From contig CALEHQ010000041.1 of the NCBI GenBank assembly GCA_937876315.1, positions 1 to 64,000 of the forward strand: a stretch of DNA of 64,000 nt. The letters run 5' to 3'. Origin of the DNA: an uncultured Actinomycetes bacterium. Lineage in GTDB: Bacteria > Actinomycetota > Acidimicrobiia > Acidimicrobiales > Acidimicrobilacustridaceae. Below the pieces are notes generated by a model that was given only the letters and a program-made list of their open reading frames with translations, did not search any database and had not been told where the DNA came from. This document shows, piece by piece, positions 7,328 to 15,019 of the stretch (position 1 is its first letter; each line of letters starts with the position of its first letter). The position numbers were made by a program, and so were the translations under genes.

Positions 7328-8787
7328 CCTGCAGTAACTGCGAAACGAGTGCGATGTCGCGACACCGAGAGGACTTCAACCAACTCGCCCCGCAGGAAGT
7401 GCGTCGACGCTTCAGTAATCAACGCAGTTGCCAAGGTTCCAGAACGCAATGGGCGGTCGCTCGTGAAGTGCACCAACTTGTTTTGCGCAGTTCGGCCGGT
7501 AAAGACCTCAGGGTCTCGTTTCGACGGCCCTTCCACGATCATCTGCTCCGTGCGGCCGATGCGGGCCATGTGCTTCGCGAGCGCAGAACGTTCGACGACG
7601 ACGCGCAATCGCTCAAAGCGATCTCCGACTTCGATGGGGTCGCAGAACTGATCGACCATGTCGGCCGCCTCTGTCCCTTCACGGGGAGAGAAGATGAAGG
7701 TGTACGCGGAGTCATATTCCGCAGCAGCAGCTACTTCGAGTGTGCGTTCGAAATCCTCTTCGGTTTCGCCGGGGTAACCCACGATGATGTCGGTCGTGAC
7801 CGCAAGATCGGGAATTCCGGCGCGGGCCGCGACGAGTTTTTCGAGGTAACGCTCGGCGGTGTAGCCGCGATGCATCAGGGCGAGCACCCGGTCGCTGCCC
7901 GACTGCAATGGGAAATGAAGGTGAGAGCACACCGACGGGTTCGATGCCATCGCTGCGATCGTGTCTTCACGAAGGTCTTTGGGATGCGGGCTGGTGAATC
8001 GCACCCGATCAATACCGTCGATGCTGCTTACCGCAGTAAGGAGATCGGCAAAGAGCGGTCGGGCGCGGCGATCGCCAAGCCACTGGGAACCAACAACGGC
8101 GGCATCGTCTGCAGATGGGTCAAGTGCCCGGCGTGCGCTGGTGAGATCTCGGCCGTAGGAGTTCACGTTTTGTCCGAGCAGGGTGATTTCCCGAACACCG
8201 TCATTAGCCAGGCGCTCAACCTCAGCCAGCAACTCGCCGAATGGGCGGCTGATTTCACGGCCGCGGACTGCAGGAACGATGCAGTAGGCACAGGTGTTGT
8301 CACAACCGACCTGAATCGTGACCCAAGCCGACCAGTCGACTTCACGTCGCACTGCGAGCGCCGAGGGGAACGTCGCTGCATCATCAAGCGCTTCATCCCA
8401 GATTTCGGTGATGGGTCCGGACTGCCGTGATTCGTGCAACAACTCAACTGCTCGGTGCACGTTGTGCGTGCCAACAACCACATCGACATGTCCGGCACGA
8501 GCAGCGATGGCGTCGCGATCTTTTTGCGCCAAACACCCACTCACGATGATTTCCATGTCGGGGCGGTCTTCTTTGATGTTCTTAAATCGGCCGAGGTGTC
8601 CGTAGAACTTGTTGTCGGCGTTCTCACGAATGCAACAGGTGTTAAACACCATCACATCGGCGGTTTCATCGGACTCCGCCAGCACCAGGCCATCGGCCTC
8701 TAAGAGCCCGGCGATACGTTCGGAATCGTGCTCGTTCATCTGACACCCATAGGTGCGGATGGCATAGCTGCGGGGCTGATCAGTCAC
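7324..8787 (-). CDS. miaB: tRNA-2-methylthio-N6-dimethylallyladenosine synthase
   Basis: Radical-SAM methylthiotransferase acting on i6A37 of tRNA. The product is 487 aa. The N-terminal UPF0004 domain has the auxiliary-cluster cysteines (TYGCQMNEHDSER, FNTCCIREN, SGCLAQKD). The radical-SAM triad lies in GCDNTCAYCIVPAVRG, and a C-terminal TRAM domain follows (about 390-460). The ATG at 8787 is 85 nt beyond the recA stop, and the gap holds a perfect hairpin. It couples to miaA by a 4-nt overlap. RimO at 13735-15003 is its paralogue for ribosomal protein S12. Confidence 0.96.
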   Translation of the reverse strand: MTDQPRSYAIRTYGCQMNEHDSERIAGLLEADGLVLAESDETADVMVFNTCCIRENADNKFYGHLGRFKNIKEDRPDMEIIVSGCLAQKDRDAIAARAGHVDVVVGTHNVHRAVELLHESRQSGPITEIWDEALDDAATFPSALAVRREVDWSAWVTIQVGCDNTCAYCIVPAVRGREISRPFGELLAEVERLANDGVREITLLGQNVNSYGRDLTSARRALDPSADDAAVVGSQWLGDRRARPLFADLLTAVSSIDGIDRVRFTSPHPKDLREDTIAAMASNPSVCSHLHFPLQSGSDRVLALMHRGYTAERYLEKLVAARAGIPDLAVTTDIIVGYPGETEEDFERTLEVAAAAEYDSAYTFIFSPREGTEAADMVDQFCDPIEVGDRFERLRVVVERSALAKHMARIGRTEQMIVEGPSKRDPEVFTGRTAQNKLVHFTSDRPLRSGTLATALITEASTHFLRGELVEVLSVSRHRTRFAVTAG

Positions 8788-8811
8788 GCCGACAGGCTAC
8801 CGGGGATACGC

Positions 8812-8849
8812 GAATGGTCCCGAGGGCCAAGGGCGCCTCGGGACCATTC
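8812..8849 (-). terminator. 14-bp hairpin after recA
   Basis: GAATGGTCCCGAGG (8812-8825) pairs perfectly with 8836-8849 across a 10-nt loop. It lies 23 nt after the recA stop and before miaB, with no U-tract. It may end most recA transcripts while letting basal transcription reach miaB, but partial read-through is inference. Confidence 0.7.
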
Positions 8850-8872
8850 GGGATGGCAGGAACTGCGGGAAC

Positions 8873-9964
8873 TCAGTCGTCGAGCGAAATCGGAACGTCG
8901 TGCTCGGCGTTCATGACATCCTCGGCATCCTCGGGGACCTCGACGTTTTCGCCAATACCCACACTGGTGAGGATGCGCTCGGTGATTTCCACCATGACCT
9001 CGGGGTTCTCGAGCAGATAGGTCTTGGCGTTTTCACGGCCCTGGCCGAGCTGTTCACCCTCGTAGGTGTACCAAGCGCCCGACTTCTTGACGAAGCCCAG
9101 ATCGACACCGATATCGATGGTCGAACCTTCGCGGCTCACACCCTTGCCGTACATGATGTCGAACTCGGCCTGCTTGAACGGCGGGGCCACCTTGTTCTTC
9201 ACGACCTTGACGCGAGTGCGGTTACCCACGACCTCGACACCGTCCTTGATGGACTCGATGCGGCGAATGTCGAGACGCACTGAGGAGTAGAACTTCAGCG
9301 CCCGGCCACCAGGGGTGGTTTCGGGAGAGCCGAACATGACGCCGATCTTCTCGCGCAGCTGGTTGATGAAGATGCAGACGGTGTTGGACTTATTGAGGTT
9401 GGCCGTGAGCTTGCGCAATGCCTGGCTCATAAGACGAGCCTGCAGACCAACGTGGCTGTCGCCCATCTCGCCTTCGATTTCGGCACGAGGCGTAAGCGCA
9501 GCAACCGAGTCGATAACGATGACGTCGAGAGCACCAGAGCGCACGAGCATGTCGACGATCTCGAGTGCCTGTTCGCCCGTATCGGGCTGTGAGATGAGCA
9601 ACTGGTCGGTGTCGACACCAATGGCCGATGCGTAGACCGGGTCCATGGCGTGTTCGGCATCGACATAGGCACAGATGCCACCGTTGCGCTGCGCTTCGGC
9701 AACAACGTGCATGGCGAGGGTGGACTTACCCGAAGATTCTGGGCCGTAGATCTCGACAACGCGACCGCGAGGCAAACCGCCAACGCCGAGTGCCAAGTCG
9801 AGGGCCAAAGCACCGGTGGGGATCGTCTCGATCTTCATGGTGCCCTTCTCGCCCATCTTCATGACCGAGCCCTTACCAAACTGCTTCTCGATCTGGCCAA
9901 GTGCCATGTCGAGTGCCTTGTCGCGTTCTTGTGGGAACGTCGGGCGGTTCGATTCCTTTGCCAT
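8873..9964 (-). CDS. recA: RecA recombinase
   Basis: ATP-dependent strand-exchange protein and LexA co-protease. The product is 363 aa. It carries Walker [10 protein letters not shown] at 74-82, the Walker B region [22 protein letters not shown], and the loop L2 segment [20 protein letters not shown]. No intein is present. The C-terminus is acidic, as usual. The ATG at 9964 is preceded by AGGAGA. The promoter upstream carries a LexA box in its spacer. The usual actinobacterial partner recX is not downstream; miaB follows instead after a hairpin. Confidence 0.98.
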   Translation of the reverse strand: MAKESNRPTFPQERDKALDMALGQIEKQFGKGSVMKMGEKGTMKIETIPTGALALDLALGVGGLPRGRVVEIYGPESSGKSTLAMHVVAEAQRNGGICAYVDAEHAMDPVYASAIGVDTDQLLISQPDTGEQALEIVDMLVRSGALDVIVIDSVAALTPRAEIEGEMGDSHVGLQARLMSQALRKLTANLNKSNTVCIFINQLREKIGVMFGSPETTPGGRALKFYSSVRLDIRRIESIKDGVEVVGNRTRVKVVKNKVAPPFKQAEFDIMYGKGVSREGSTIDIGVDLGFVKKSGAWYTYEGEQLGQGRENAKTYLLENPEVMVEITERILTSVGIGENVEVPEDAEDVMNAEHDVPISLDD

Positions 9965-10268
9965 CGTCTACTTCTCCTGGGTGTGAGGCCCCGGTCTGCC
10001 CGGGACTCGTATGGGTGATCTGTCCACCTGAGCGGGAGCTCCGGTGGCTCCACTGGCGCCGAGGCCCCGGTGGAGATGGATCGCAACCTACGGAGGGGGT
10101 GTGACAGGCCCCCGGTGTTCGAACGACAAGACTGTAACTTCGAACACCTGTTCAGTCAATGACCCTTGATCCCAGTCCCCCGTTGGGCTCCCCCACAAGC
10201 CCTTCTCAGGCCCCTGCCGGTAGGCTCCAGCCGCCGAACTGTCCCGCTCAGGCGAAAGGTGCCCTCCG
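9965..10268. other. recA-msrB divergent intergenic region
   Basis: This 304-nt gap holds the recA promoter and LexA box (10131-10159), a recA leader of about 160 nt, and the msrB upstream region. The palindrome GTTCGAAC at 10117-10124 has the half-sites in the wrong order for LexA. I see no open frame or RNA gene in it. Confidence 0.7.
10131..10159 (-). promoter_or_regulatory. recA promoter with LexA box in the spacer
   Basis: On the minus strand TTGACT (10159-10154) and TACAGT (10136-10131) are separated by 17 nt, a good sigma-70-type promoter. The spacer begins with the SOS box GAACAGGTGTTCG (plus-strand CGAACACCTGTTC, 10141-10153). LexA bound here would block polymerase directly. The box core is the same as LexA box 2. 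Confidence 0.8.
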
Positions 10269-10679
10269 ATGACCGAGTCCTTGCCCTCCGATCCCGCACA
10301 ACGCGAAGAGGTCCTGCGCCAGCGCCTCAGCGCCGAACAGTTCCAGGTCACCCAGTGCAGCGCTACCGAGCGGGCCTTCACCGGCAAGTACTGGGACTGC
10401 CACGACGACGGCACCTATCACTGCATCGTGTGCGACGCGCAGCTGTTCAGTTCCGACACCAAGTTTGAAAGCGGCACCGGATGGCCGAGCTTTTTCGATC
10501 CAATGACAAACGACGCAGTAGCAACAAAGACCGACAGTTCACACGGAATGATCCGCACCGAAGCACTGTGCGCGTCATGCGGTGCTCACTTAGGTCACGT
10601 CTTTAACGATGGCCCCGGCCCCACCGGACTTCGTTATTGCATGAACTCTGCGTCACTCGATCTCAAAACTGCGCAGTAA
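10269..10679 (+). CDS. msrB: Peptide-methionine (R)-S-oxide reductase
   Basis: Repairs oxidised methionine (R-sulfoxide) in proteins. The product is 136 aa, a single SelR domain. Zinc ligands are Cys52/Cys55 (CIVC) and Cys101/Cys104 (CASC). The GTGWPSFF substrate motif and catalytic Cys124 in RYCMNSASL follow, with cysteine rather than selenocysteine. The ATG at 10269 has AAGGTG upstream. It stands alone on the plus strand and converges with cinA 13 nt away. Confidence 0.95.
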   Translation: MTESLPSDPAQREEVLRQRLSAEQFQVTQCSATERAFTGKYWDCHDDGTYHCIVCDAQLFSSDTKFESGTGWPSFFDPMTNDAVATKTDSSHGMIRTEALCASCGAHLGHVFNDGPGPTGLRYCMNSASLDLKTAQ

Positions 10680-10692
10680 CGCGGCGGGCGTG

Positions 10693-11928
10693 TCAGCGCG
10701 CAAGAAGTCGTCGACGCAAATGATCAAGCACCGTAATTACGGTGAATTGTCGAGTCTGTTCACGGTTAAACGGGAACTTTGCCATCGATGTTTCGGTCAC
10801 CCCGTCAAGCGTCGTTGCCATAAACACCGTTCCAACCGGAATGCCTTCTTGTTCATCGGGTCCGGCAACGCCAGTCACGGCAATACCAACGTCGGCATTG
10901 AGAACACGACATGCGCCTTCGCTCATCGCGCGCACAGCGTCGTCACTTACAACGGGACCAACAGGCACGCCAAGAACATCGAACTTCGCTGAACTCGCGT
11001 AACTCACAACGGAACCTTGAAGGACATCGCTCGCGCCAGGAATCGAAACCAAACGGCTGGCAATCAACCCACCCGTGAGCGATTCCGCTAATCCAAGAGT
11101 GAGTCCGCGTTCGCGAAGAAGGTTGAGCACGACTTCTTCCATCGTCTGATCTTCTGTCGTAAAGACGTAGTCGGTGAGGATCTTCGCGACCTCGTCAACC
11201 TCTGTCGCAACAACTGCATCGGCGAGTTCTGCGGTATCGGCTTTTGCCGTGACGCGAACCTTCAGCCCTTCAATGCCACTCGCGAGAAATGCGATCGTGG
11301 CGGTGCCCGTTCGATCAAGTTCATCAAGACGGTCGGCCAACATTTCTGCAATGCCGGACTCGCTGTGACCCCACGTGCGAATGGTGCGGCTTCGGATAAC
11401 TCCGGTATCGCCGGCACGCCGACGAAGTTCTGGGATGACCGTGCCCTCAACCATTTCTTTCATCTCGTAGGGCACGCCGGGCACCGCAAAGATGACTTTG
11501 TCACCGATGGGACACATAAGACCGGGAGCAGTGCCCGGCATCTGCGCGATGCGGCTTGCACCTTGCGGAACCTGAGCCTGCCGAAGATTATTCATTGGCA
11601 TGTTGCGGCCACGGGAGCCGAAGATCTCGTGGAGTCGTTCGATTACCTCTGGGTCTTCTACGAGTTCCACTCCCATAACCTCGGCAATGACGTCACGGGT
11701 GATGTCGTCCTGCGTTGGTCCAAGGCCGCCACACACAATGACTGCATCGCTGCGATCGAGCGCGATCTGCAACGCATCACGGATGCGATCCCAGTTGTCG
11801 CCAACCTTCACCTGCAAGAAACAATCGATTCCGGCGAGTGCGAGTTGTTCACCGATCCATGATGAATTGGTATCGACGATCTGGCCGAGCAGAAGTTCCG
11901 TTCCTACAGCAACAACTTCGCAATTCAT
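10693..11928 (-). CDS. cinA: CinA family protein (NMN amidohydrolase / ADP-ribose pyrophosphatase type)
   Basis: Two-domain CinA, 411 aa. The N-terminal molybdopterin-binding-like domain (COG1058) carries VGTELLLGQIVDTN and CGGLGPTQDD. The C-terminal PncC-like NMN deamidase domain carries LAESLTGGLIASRL and AVTGVAGPD. The family recycles pyridine nucleotides and is linked to competence in some species; dprA and comM occur elsewhere in this window. Its ATG overlaps the stop of the upstream LtrA-like gene by 4 nt (ATGA). Confidence 0.92.
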   Translation of the reverse strand: MNCEVVAVGTELLLGQIVDTNSSWIGEQLALAGIDCFLQVKVGDNWDRIRDALQIALDRSDAVIVCGGLGPTQDDITRDVIAEVMGVELVEDPEVIERLHEIFGSRGRNMPMNNLRQAQVPQGASRIAQMPGTAPGLMCPIGDKVIFAVPGVPYEMKEMVEGTVIPELRRRAGDTGVIRSRTIRTWGHSESGIAEMLADRLDELDRTGTATIAFLASGIEGLKVRVTAKADTAELADAVVATEVDEVAKILTDYVFTTEDQTMEEVVLNLLRERGLTLGLAESLTGGLIASRLVSIPGASDVLQGSVVSYASSAKFDVLGVPVGPVVSDDAVRAMSEGACRVLNADVGIAVTGVAGPDEQEGIPVGTVFMATTLDGVTETSMAKFPFNREQTRQFTVITVLDHLRRRLLAR

Positions 11929-13139
11929 GACGAGCCCTCCAGGGCACTTGTTGGTGATGTTGGGTGGATCAACGCCGAGTGTGGTTCATCGCCCTCGTGC
12001 AGCACGGTGGTTCGGAGCCGGGCCCGCCACGAAAGCACCGCATTAACAACAGTAAGCCCTGCAAGAAAAAGGAGATAGGCGCTTGGGACGATCCAGTCGA
12101 TCCCCAGTGTCAACAATCCGGCAACGCCAGCGATTACCGCGGTACCGAGATGTACGCCGACGGTTGAGAAGCTGGGTACGCGCTGATCGTTCAAACTGAT
12201 GAACGCAAGCCCACCGAAAATTCCGATGTACGCAACCATGAGGATCACAACGGCCTTCGAAGGAACTCCCGCATCGCCGACTTGGAGAAACTTCGAAATA
12301 CCAACGGCAAGCGCCACGATCGATAGTTGCAAGATGAGGTGAGCAAGTAACCAAAGTTCGCCCGCCAATGCTCCGGGTTTAATACCTGCTTCCGGGACAT
12401 CGTCGAAATAGGTCGAGTACAAACCGAGAAGGATCACGAACATCACAACGAGACTGACCCCATCAAAGAACACGATTGAGCCGGAACTAATCACAAGCGC
12501 AGCCTTCACCAAAGACTCGCCCAGAACAACCAACGTGAGGAGTGCAGCGCGCTCAGAAAGATGGTGGGCATCAATTGCAGGCACCGGTCGACCAGCTTGC
12601 CTTGAGAGCGAGGTCGGCACGACCAGCAAGAGAAATGACAGCCCGTAGAGGAACGCGTCTGGTCCCTCAGGGGTGAAAACTCCGATCGACATCACCACAC
12701 CGGCAGCAAGGAGCCGGTTGCGTCGCGATCGAGCCCACGCTCCGATCGGATCGTCCAACTTTGTCGCGCGTTGGTGGGCAAAGGCAACGATAAGCACAGC
12801 GACGAGGTACCCCAAGCCAACAAGATCAAGCGATGAATCGCGTCGGACAAAGACGAGCGTTGTCACAAAGATGACAAACATCAACGCAATCACGATCCCT
12901 CGTCGACCGAGGTTGTCTTGACGCTCAACATTCATCAGCACCGTCATGTGGAACCACAACAACCAAAGCAATGCAAACATTAAGGAGCACTGTCCGGCCA
13001 GTACCCACGATGGATCCTGGGAAAACTCGTTGGAAAGGACCATCGTCGATGCGACAAAAACGAGGTCGAAGAAAAGTTCAAGGAACCCGACTGGCGGCTT
13101 CTCCGACTCGGGGGACTCTGTCGTGAATTGAGCAGACAT
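11925..13139 (-). CDS. LtrA family membrane protein (low temperature requirement A)
   Basis: Polytopic membrane protein of 404 aa with roughly 11-12 hydrophobic segments. The family signatures are both visible: ELFFDLVFVAST near the N-terminus and HLSERAALLTLVVLGES in the middle. LtrA was named from Listeria growth at low temperature; its molecular activity is not known. The start is ATG at 13139 (MSAQFTTES). The longer frame overlaps pgsA. It sits 20 nt after pgsA and overlaps cinA, so it is cotranscribed with a phospholipid gene, but a role in membrane adaptation is only inference. Confidence 0.85.
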   Translation of the reverse strand: MSAQFTTESPESEKPPVGFLELFFDLVFVASTMVLSNEFSQDPSWVLAGQCSLMFALLWLLWFHMTVLMNVERQDNLGRRGIVIALMFVIFVTTLVFVRRDSSLDLVGLGYLVAVLIVAFAHQRATKLDDPIGAWARSRRNRLLAAGVVMSIGVFTPEGPDAFLYGLSFLLLVVPTSLSRQAGRPVPAIDAHHLSERAALLTLVVLGESLVKAALVISSGSIVFFDGVSLVVMFVILLGLYSTYFDDVPEAGIKPGALAGELWLLAHLILQLSIVALAVGISKFLQVGDAGVPSKAVVILMVAYIGIFGGLAFISLNDQRVPSFSTVGVHLGTAVIAGVAGLLTLGIDWIVPSAYLLFLAGLTVVNAVLSWRARLRTTVLHEGDEPHSALIHPTSPTSALEGSS

Positions 13140-13159
13140 GGGCCTGATCGTAGAACGAC

Positions 13160-13738
13160 TCAGGCTGGATCGGTGACCTGCGTCTCCATCGTGGTGGCAG
13201 CGCGGCTTCCATCCCACACATACTGAAACGCGCTGAAGATAGCGAGAAACGTTGCGAAGTAGAGCAGTCCATCGCCAAGCCAGAGGTAATCGGTCGTAAG
13301 CGGGAAGAGCACCGCACCCACGGCCAGCGACTGCACGAGCGTCTTCAACTTCGCCGACTTACGAGCTGGCATTGCCAAGCCACGGCGACCCCACCACATG
13401 CGATAGAGGCTGATGAAGACTTCCCGAACGGCGATCGCCGCGACAGGCAACACCGGGAAGCGATCGACAGCAACAAGAGAAAAGAGAGCGCCGAGCACCA
13501 GCACCTTGTCGGCCAAGGGATCAAGAAATGCCCCGCTTCGAGTCGTCCCATGACGACGAGCGATCCAGCCGTCAACACCGTCGGTCAGGGCAAGGGCTGT
13601 CCACAGTCCCCACACGAGCCAGCCGCTTGGGCTGTCACTGATCATCGCGAAAAGCAATGGTGACACCAAAATGCGCAGCATCGTGACGTAGTTCGCCGGA
13701 GTCGCAATTGCCGACGGGCCGTAGGACGGATCACTCAT
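13160..13738 (-). CDS. pgsA: CDP-diacylglycerol-glycerol-3-phosphate 3-phosphatidyltransferase
   Basis: Integral membrane enzyme making phosphatidylglycerol phosphate. The product is 192 aa with about five membrane segments. The CDP-alcohol phosphotransferase motif DG-x2-AR-x8-G-x3-D-x3-D is complete, running from DGVDGWIARR to FLDPLADK. The ATG at 13738 overlaps the rimO stop by 4 nt. CdsA in this window (47367-48827) provides its CDP-DAG substrate. A paralogue such as phosphatidylinositol phosphate synthase has the same motif, but the context rimO-pgsA-cinA favours PgsA. Confidence 0.9.
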   Translation of the reverse strand: MSDPSYGPSAIATPANYVTMLRILVSPLLFAMISDSPSGWLVWGLWTALALTDGVDGWIARRHGTTRSGAFLDPLADKVLVLGALFSLVAVDRFPVLPVAAIAVREVFISLYRMWWGRRGLAMPARKSAKLKTLVQSLAVGAVLFPLTTDYLWLGDGLLYFATFLAIFSAFQYVWDGSRAATTMETQVTDPA

Positions 13739-15003
13739 GAGTCGGCATCCTCGGCAGGTGCGGCACCACTGGCCACGAGATCGGGGCCAAGAGCATTGAC
13801 GATGGTCACGGTCGCGAAACTCCCCTGCTCGAGGTCGGGGTCAACCATCACGATGCCGTCGATTTCAGGTGCTTCACGCCAAGTTCGACCAATTCCGGGA
13901 CTGTCCACAAGTACTTCGACCACCGAGCCGATCATTTCGTCACGTTTTGCGGCAGTTATTTGGTCCTGTAGCACGGTGAGCTCGGCGAGCCGCTCGGCAA
14001 CGAGATTTTCAGGAACCTGATTTTCGAGGCCCGCTGCGAAAGTGCCGTCTTCGAGGGAGAACGGAAAGAACCCGCACCAATCAAGACCCACTGACCCAAC
14101 AAAATCAAGAAGTTGATCGTGATCCTCTTCGGTCTCTCCGGGATAACCAACAATGAAGTTGGAACGGAACGCAGCAGCTGGTTCTCGTTCGCGTATTGCT
14201 TCGATGCGCTTGGCGAACCGCTCGCCGTCACCCCAACGCTTCATGCCTCGCAAGAGCGACGATGAAACGTGTTGCAGGGAAAGATCGAAATAGGGAACCC
14301 CGCTGCCACAAATCGTGTCGATGAGTTCATCGGTGAGGTCGGATGGATAGAGATACAACAATCGGACGCGGTCGACACGTTGGGACACTGCGTTCATTAG
14401 CGGAACGATTGAACGTTCGCCCACGCCCTGATCGCGACCGTACGCAGCGAGATCCTGGGCGACGAGAACAATTTCTCGGGCTTCAAGCGCATCGACCTCA
14501 GCGAGAATGTCGTTGACCGAACGTGAACGCTGCTTGCCTCGAAAGGTTGGGATCGCACAGAACCCGCAGGCGCGATCGCATCCTTCAGCAACCTTCACAT
14601 ACGCCCACGGAGAGCTGGACTTCGGCCGAGGAAGATTCAGCAAATCAAATGAAGAGATTTTTGCACCGCGAGTTGAGCCAAGAGTGACCGGAACTCCGAA
14701 CCCAGCAACCGAATCGATTTCCGGCAGCGCTTCGGAAAGTTCTTCTCCGTAACGCTCGGCCATACAGCCAGTGACGACCAGGCGGGCGCCGGGGGCACGG
14801 ACGGAGTCGAGTCCGAGGATCGTGTCGATGGATTCCTGCCGGGCTTGTTCAACAAACGCGCATGTATTGACCACGACGACGTCGGCCAACTCAGGGGATT
14901 CGGCCGGCACCAAACCGTCGGCCAGCATCGTTCCGACCAATTTGTCGGAGTCGACCTCGTTCTTGGGACAGCCGAGTGTCTCGATCCAGAAACTCTCGGT
15001 CAT
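13735..15003 (-). CDS. rimO: Ribosomal protein S12 methylthiotransferase
   Basis: Radical-SAM enzyme that methylthiolates the conserved aspartate of ribosomal protein S12. The product is 422 aa. The N-terminal cluster ligands lie in LGCPKNEVDSD, VNTCAFVE and TGCMAERYG. The SAM triad lies in EGCDRACGFCAIPTFRGKQRSR, whose IPTFRGKQRSR tail separates RimO from MiaB. A TRAM domain closes the protein. It starts 16 nt after the ftsK stop and overlaps pgsA. Confidence 0.95.
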   Translation of the reverse strand: MTESFWIETLGCPKNEVDSDKLVGTMLADGLVPAESPELADVVVVNTCAFVEQARQESIDTILGLDSVRAPGARLVVTGCMAERYGEELSEALPEIDSVAGFGVPVTLGSTRGAKISSFDLLNLPRPKSSSPWAYVKVAEGCDRACGFCAIPTFRGKQRSRSVNDILAEVDALEAREIVLVAQDLAAYGRDQGVGERSIVPLMNAVSQRVDRVRLLYLYPSDLTDELIDTICGSGVPYFDLSLQHVSSSLLRGMKRWGDGERFAKRIEAIREREPAAAFRSNFIVGYPGETEEDHDQLLDFVGSVGLDWCGFFPFSLEDGTFAAGLENQVPENLVAERLAELTVLQDQITAAKRDEMIGSVVEVLVDSPGIGRTWREAPEIDGIVMVDPDLEQGSFATVTIVNALGPDLVASGAAPAEDADS

Positions 15004-15019
15004 CTGTTTATCGTAGGCG

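Noticed and set aside
10117-10124. GTTCGAAC palindrome near recA as a second LexA box
   Set aside because: The half-sites are inverted in order and lack the 4-nt spacer.
10269-10679. Selenocysteine in MsrB
   Set aside because: The catalytic codon in RYCMNS encodes cysteine and no in-frame TGA is present.
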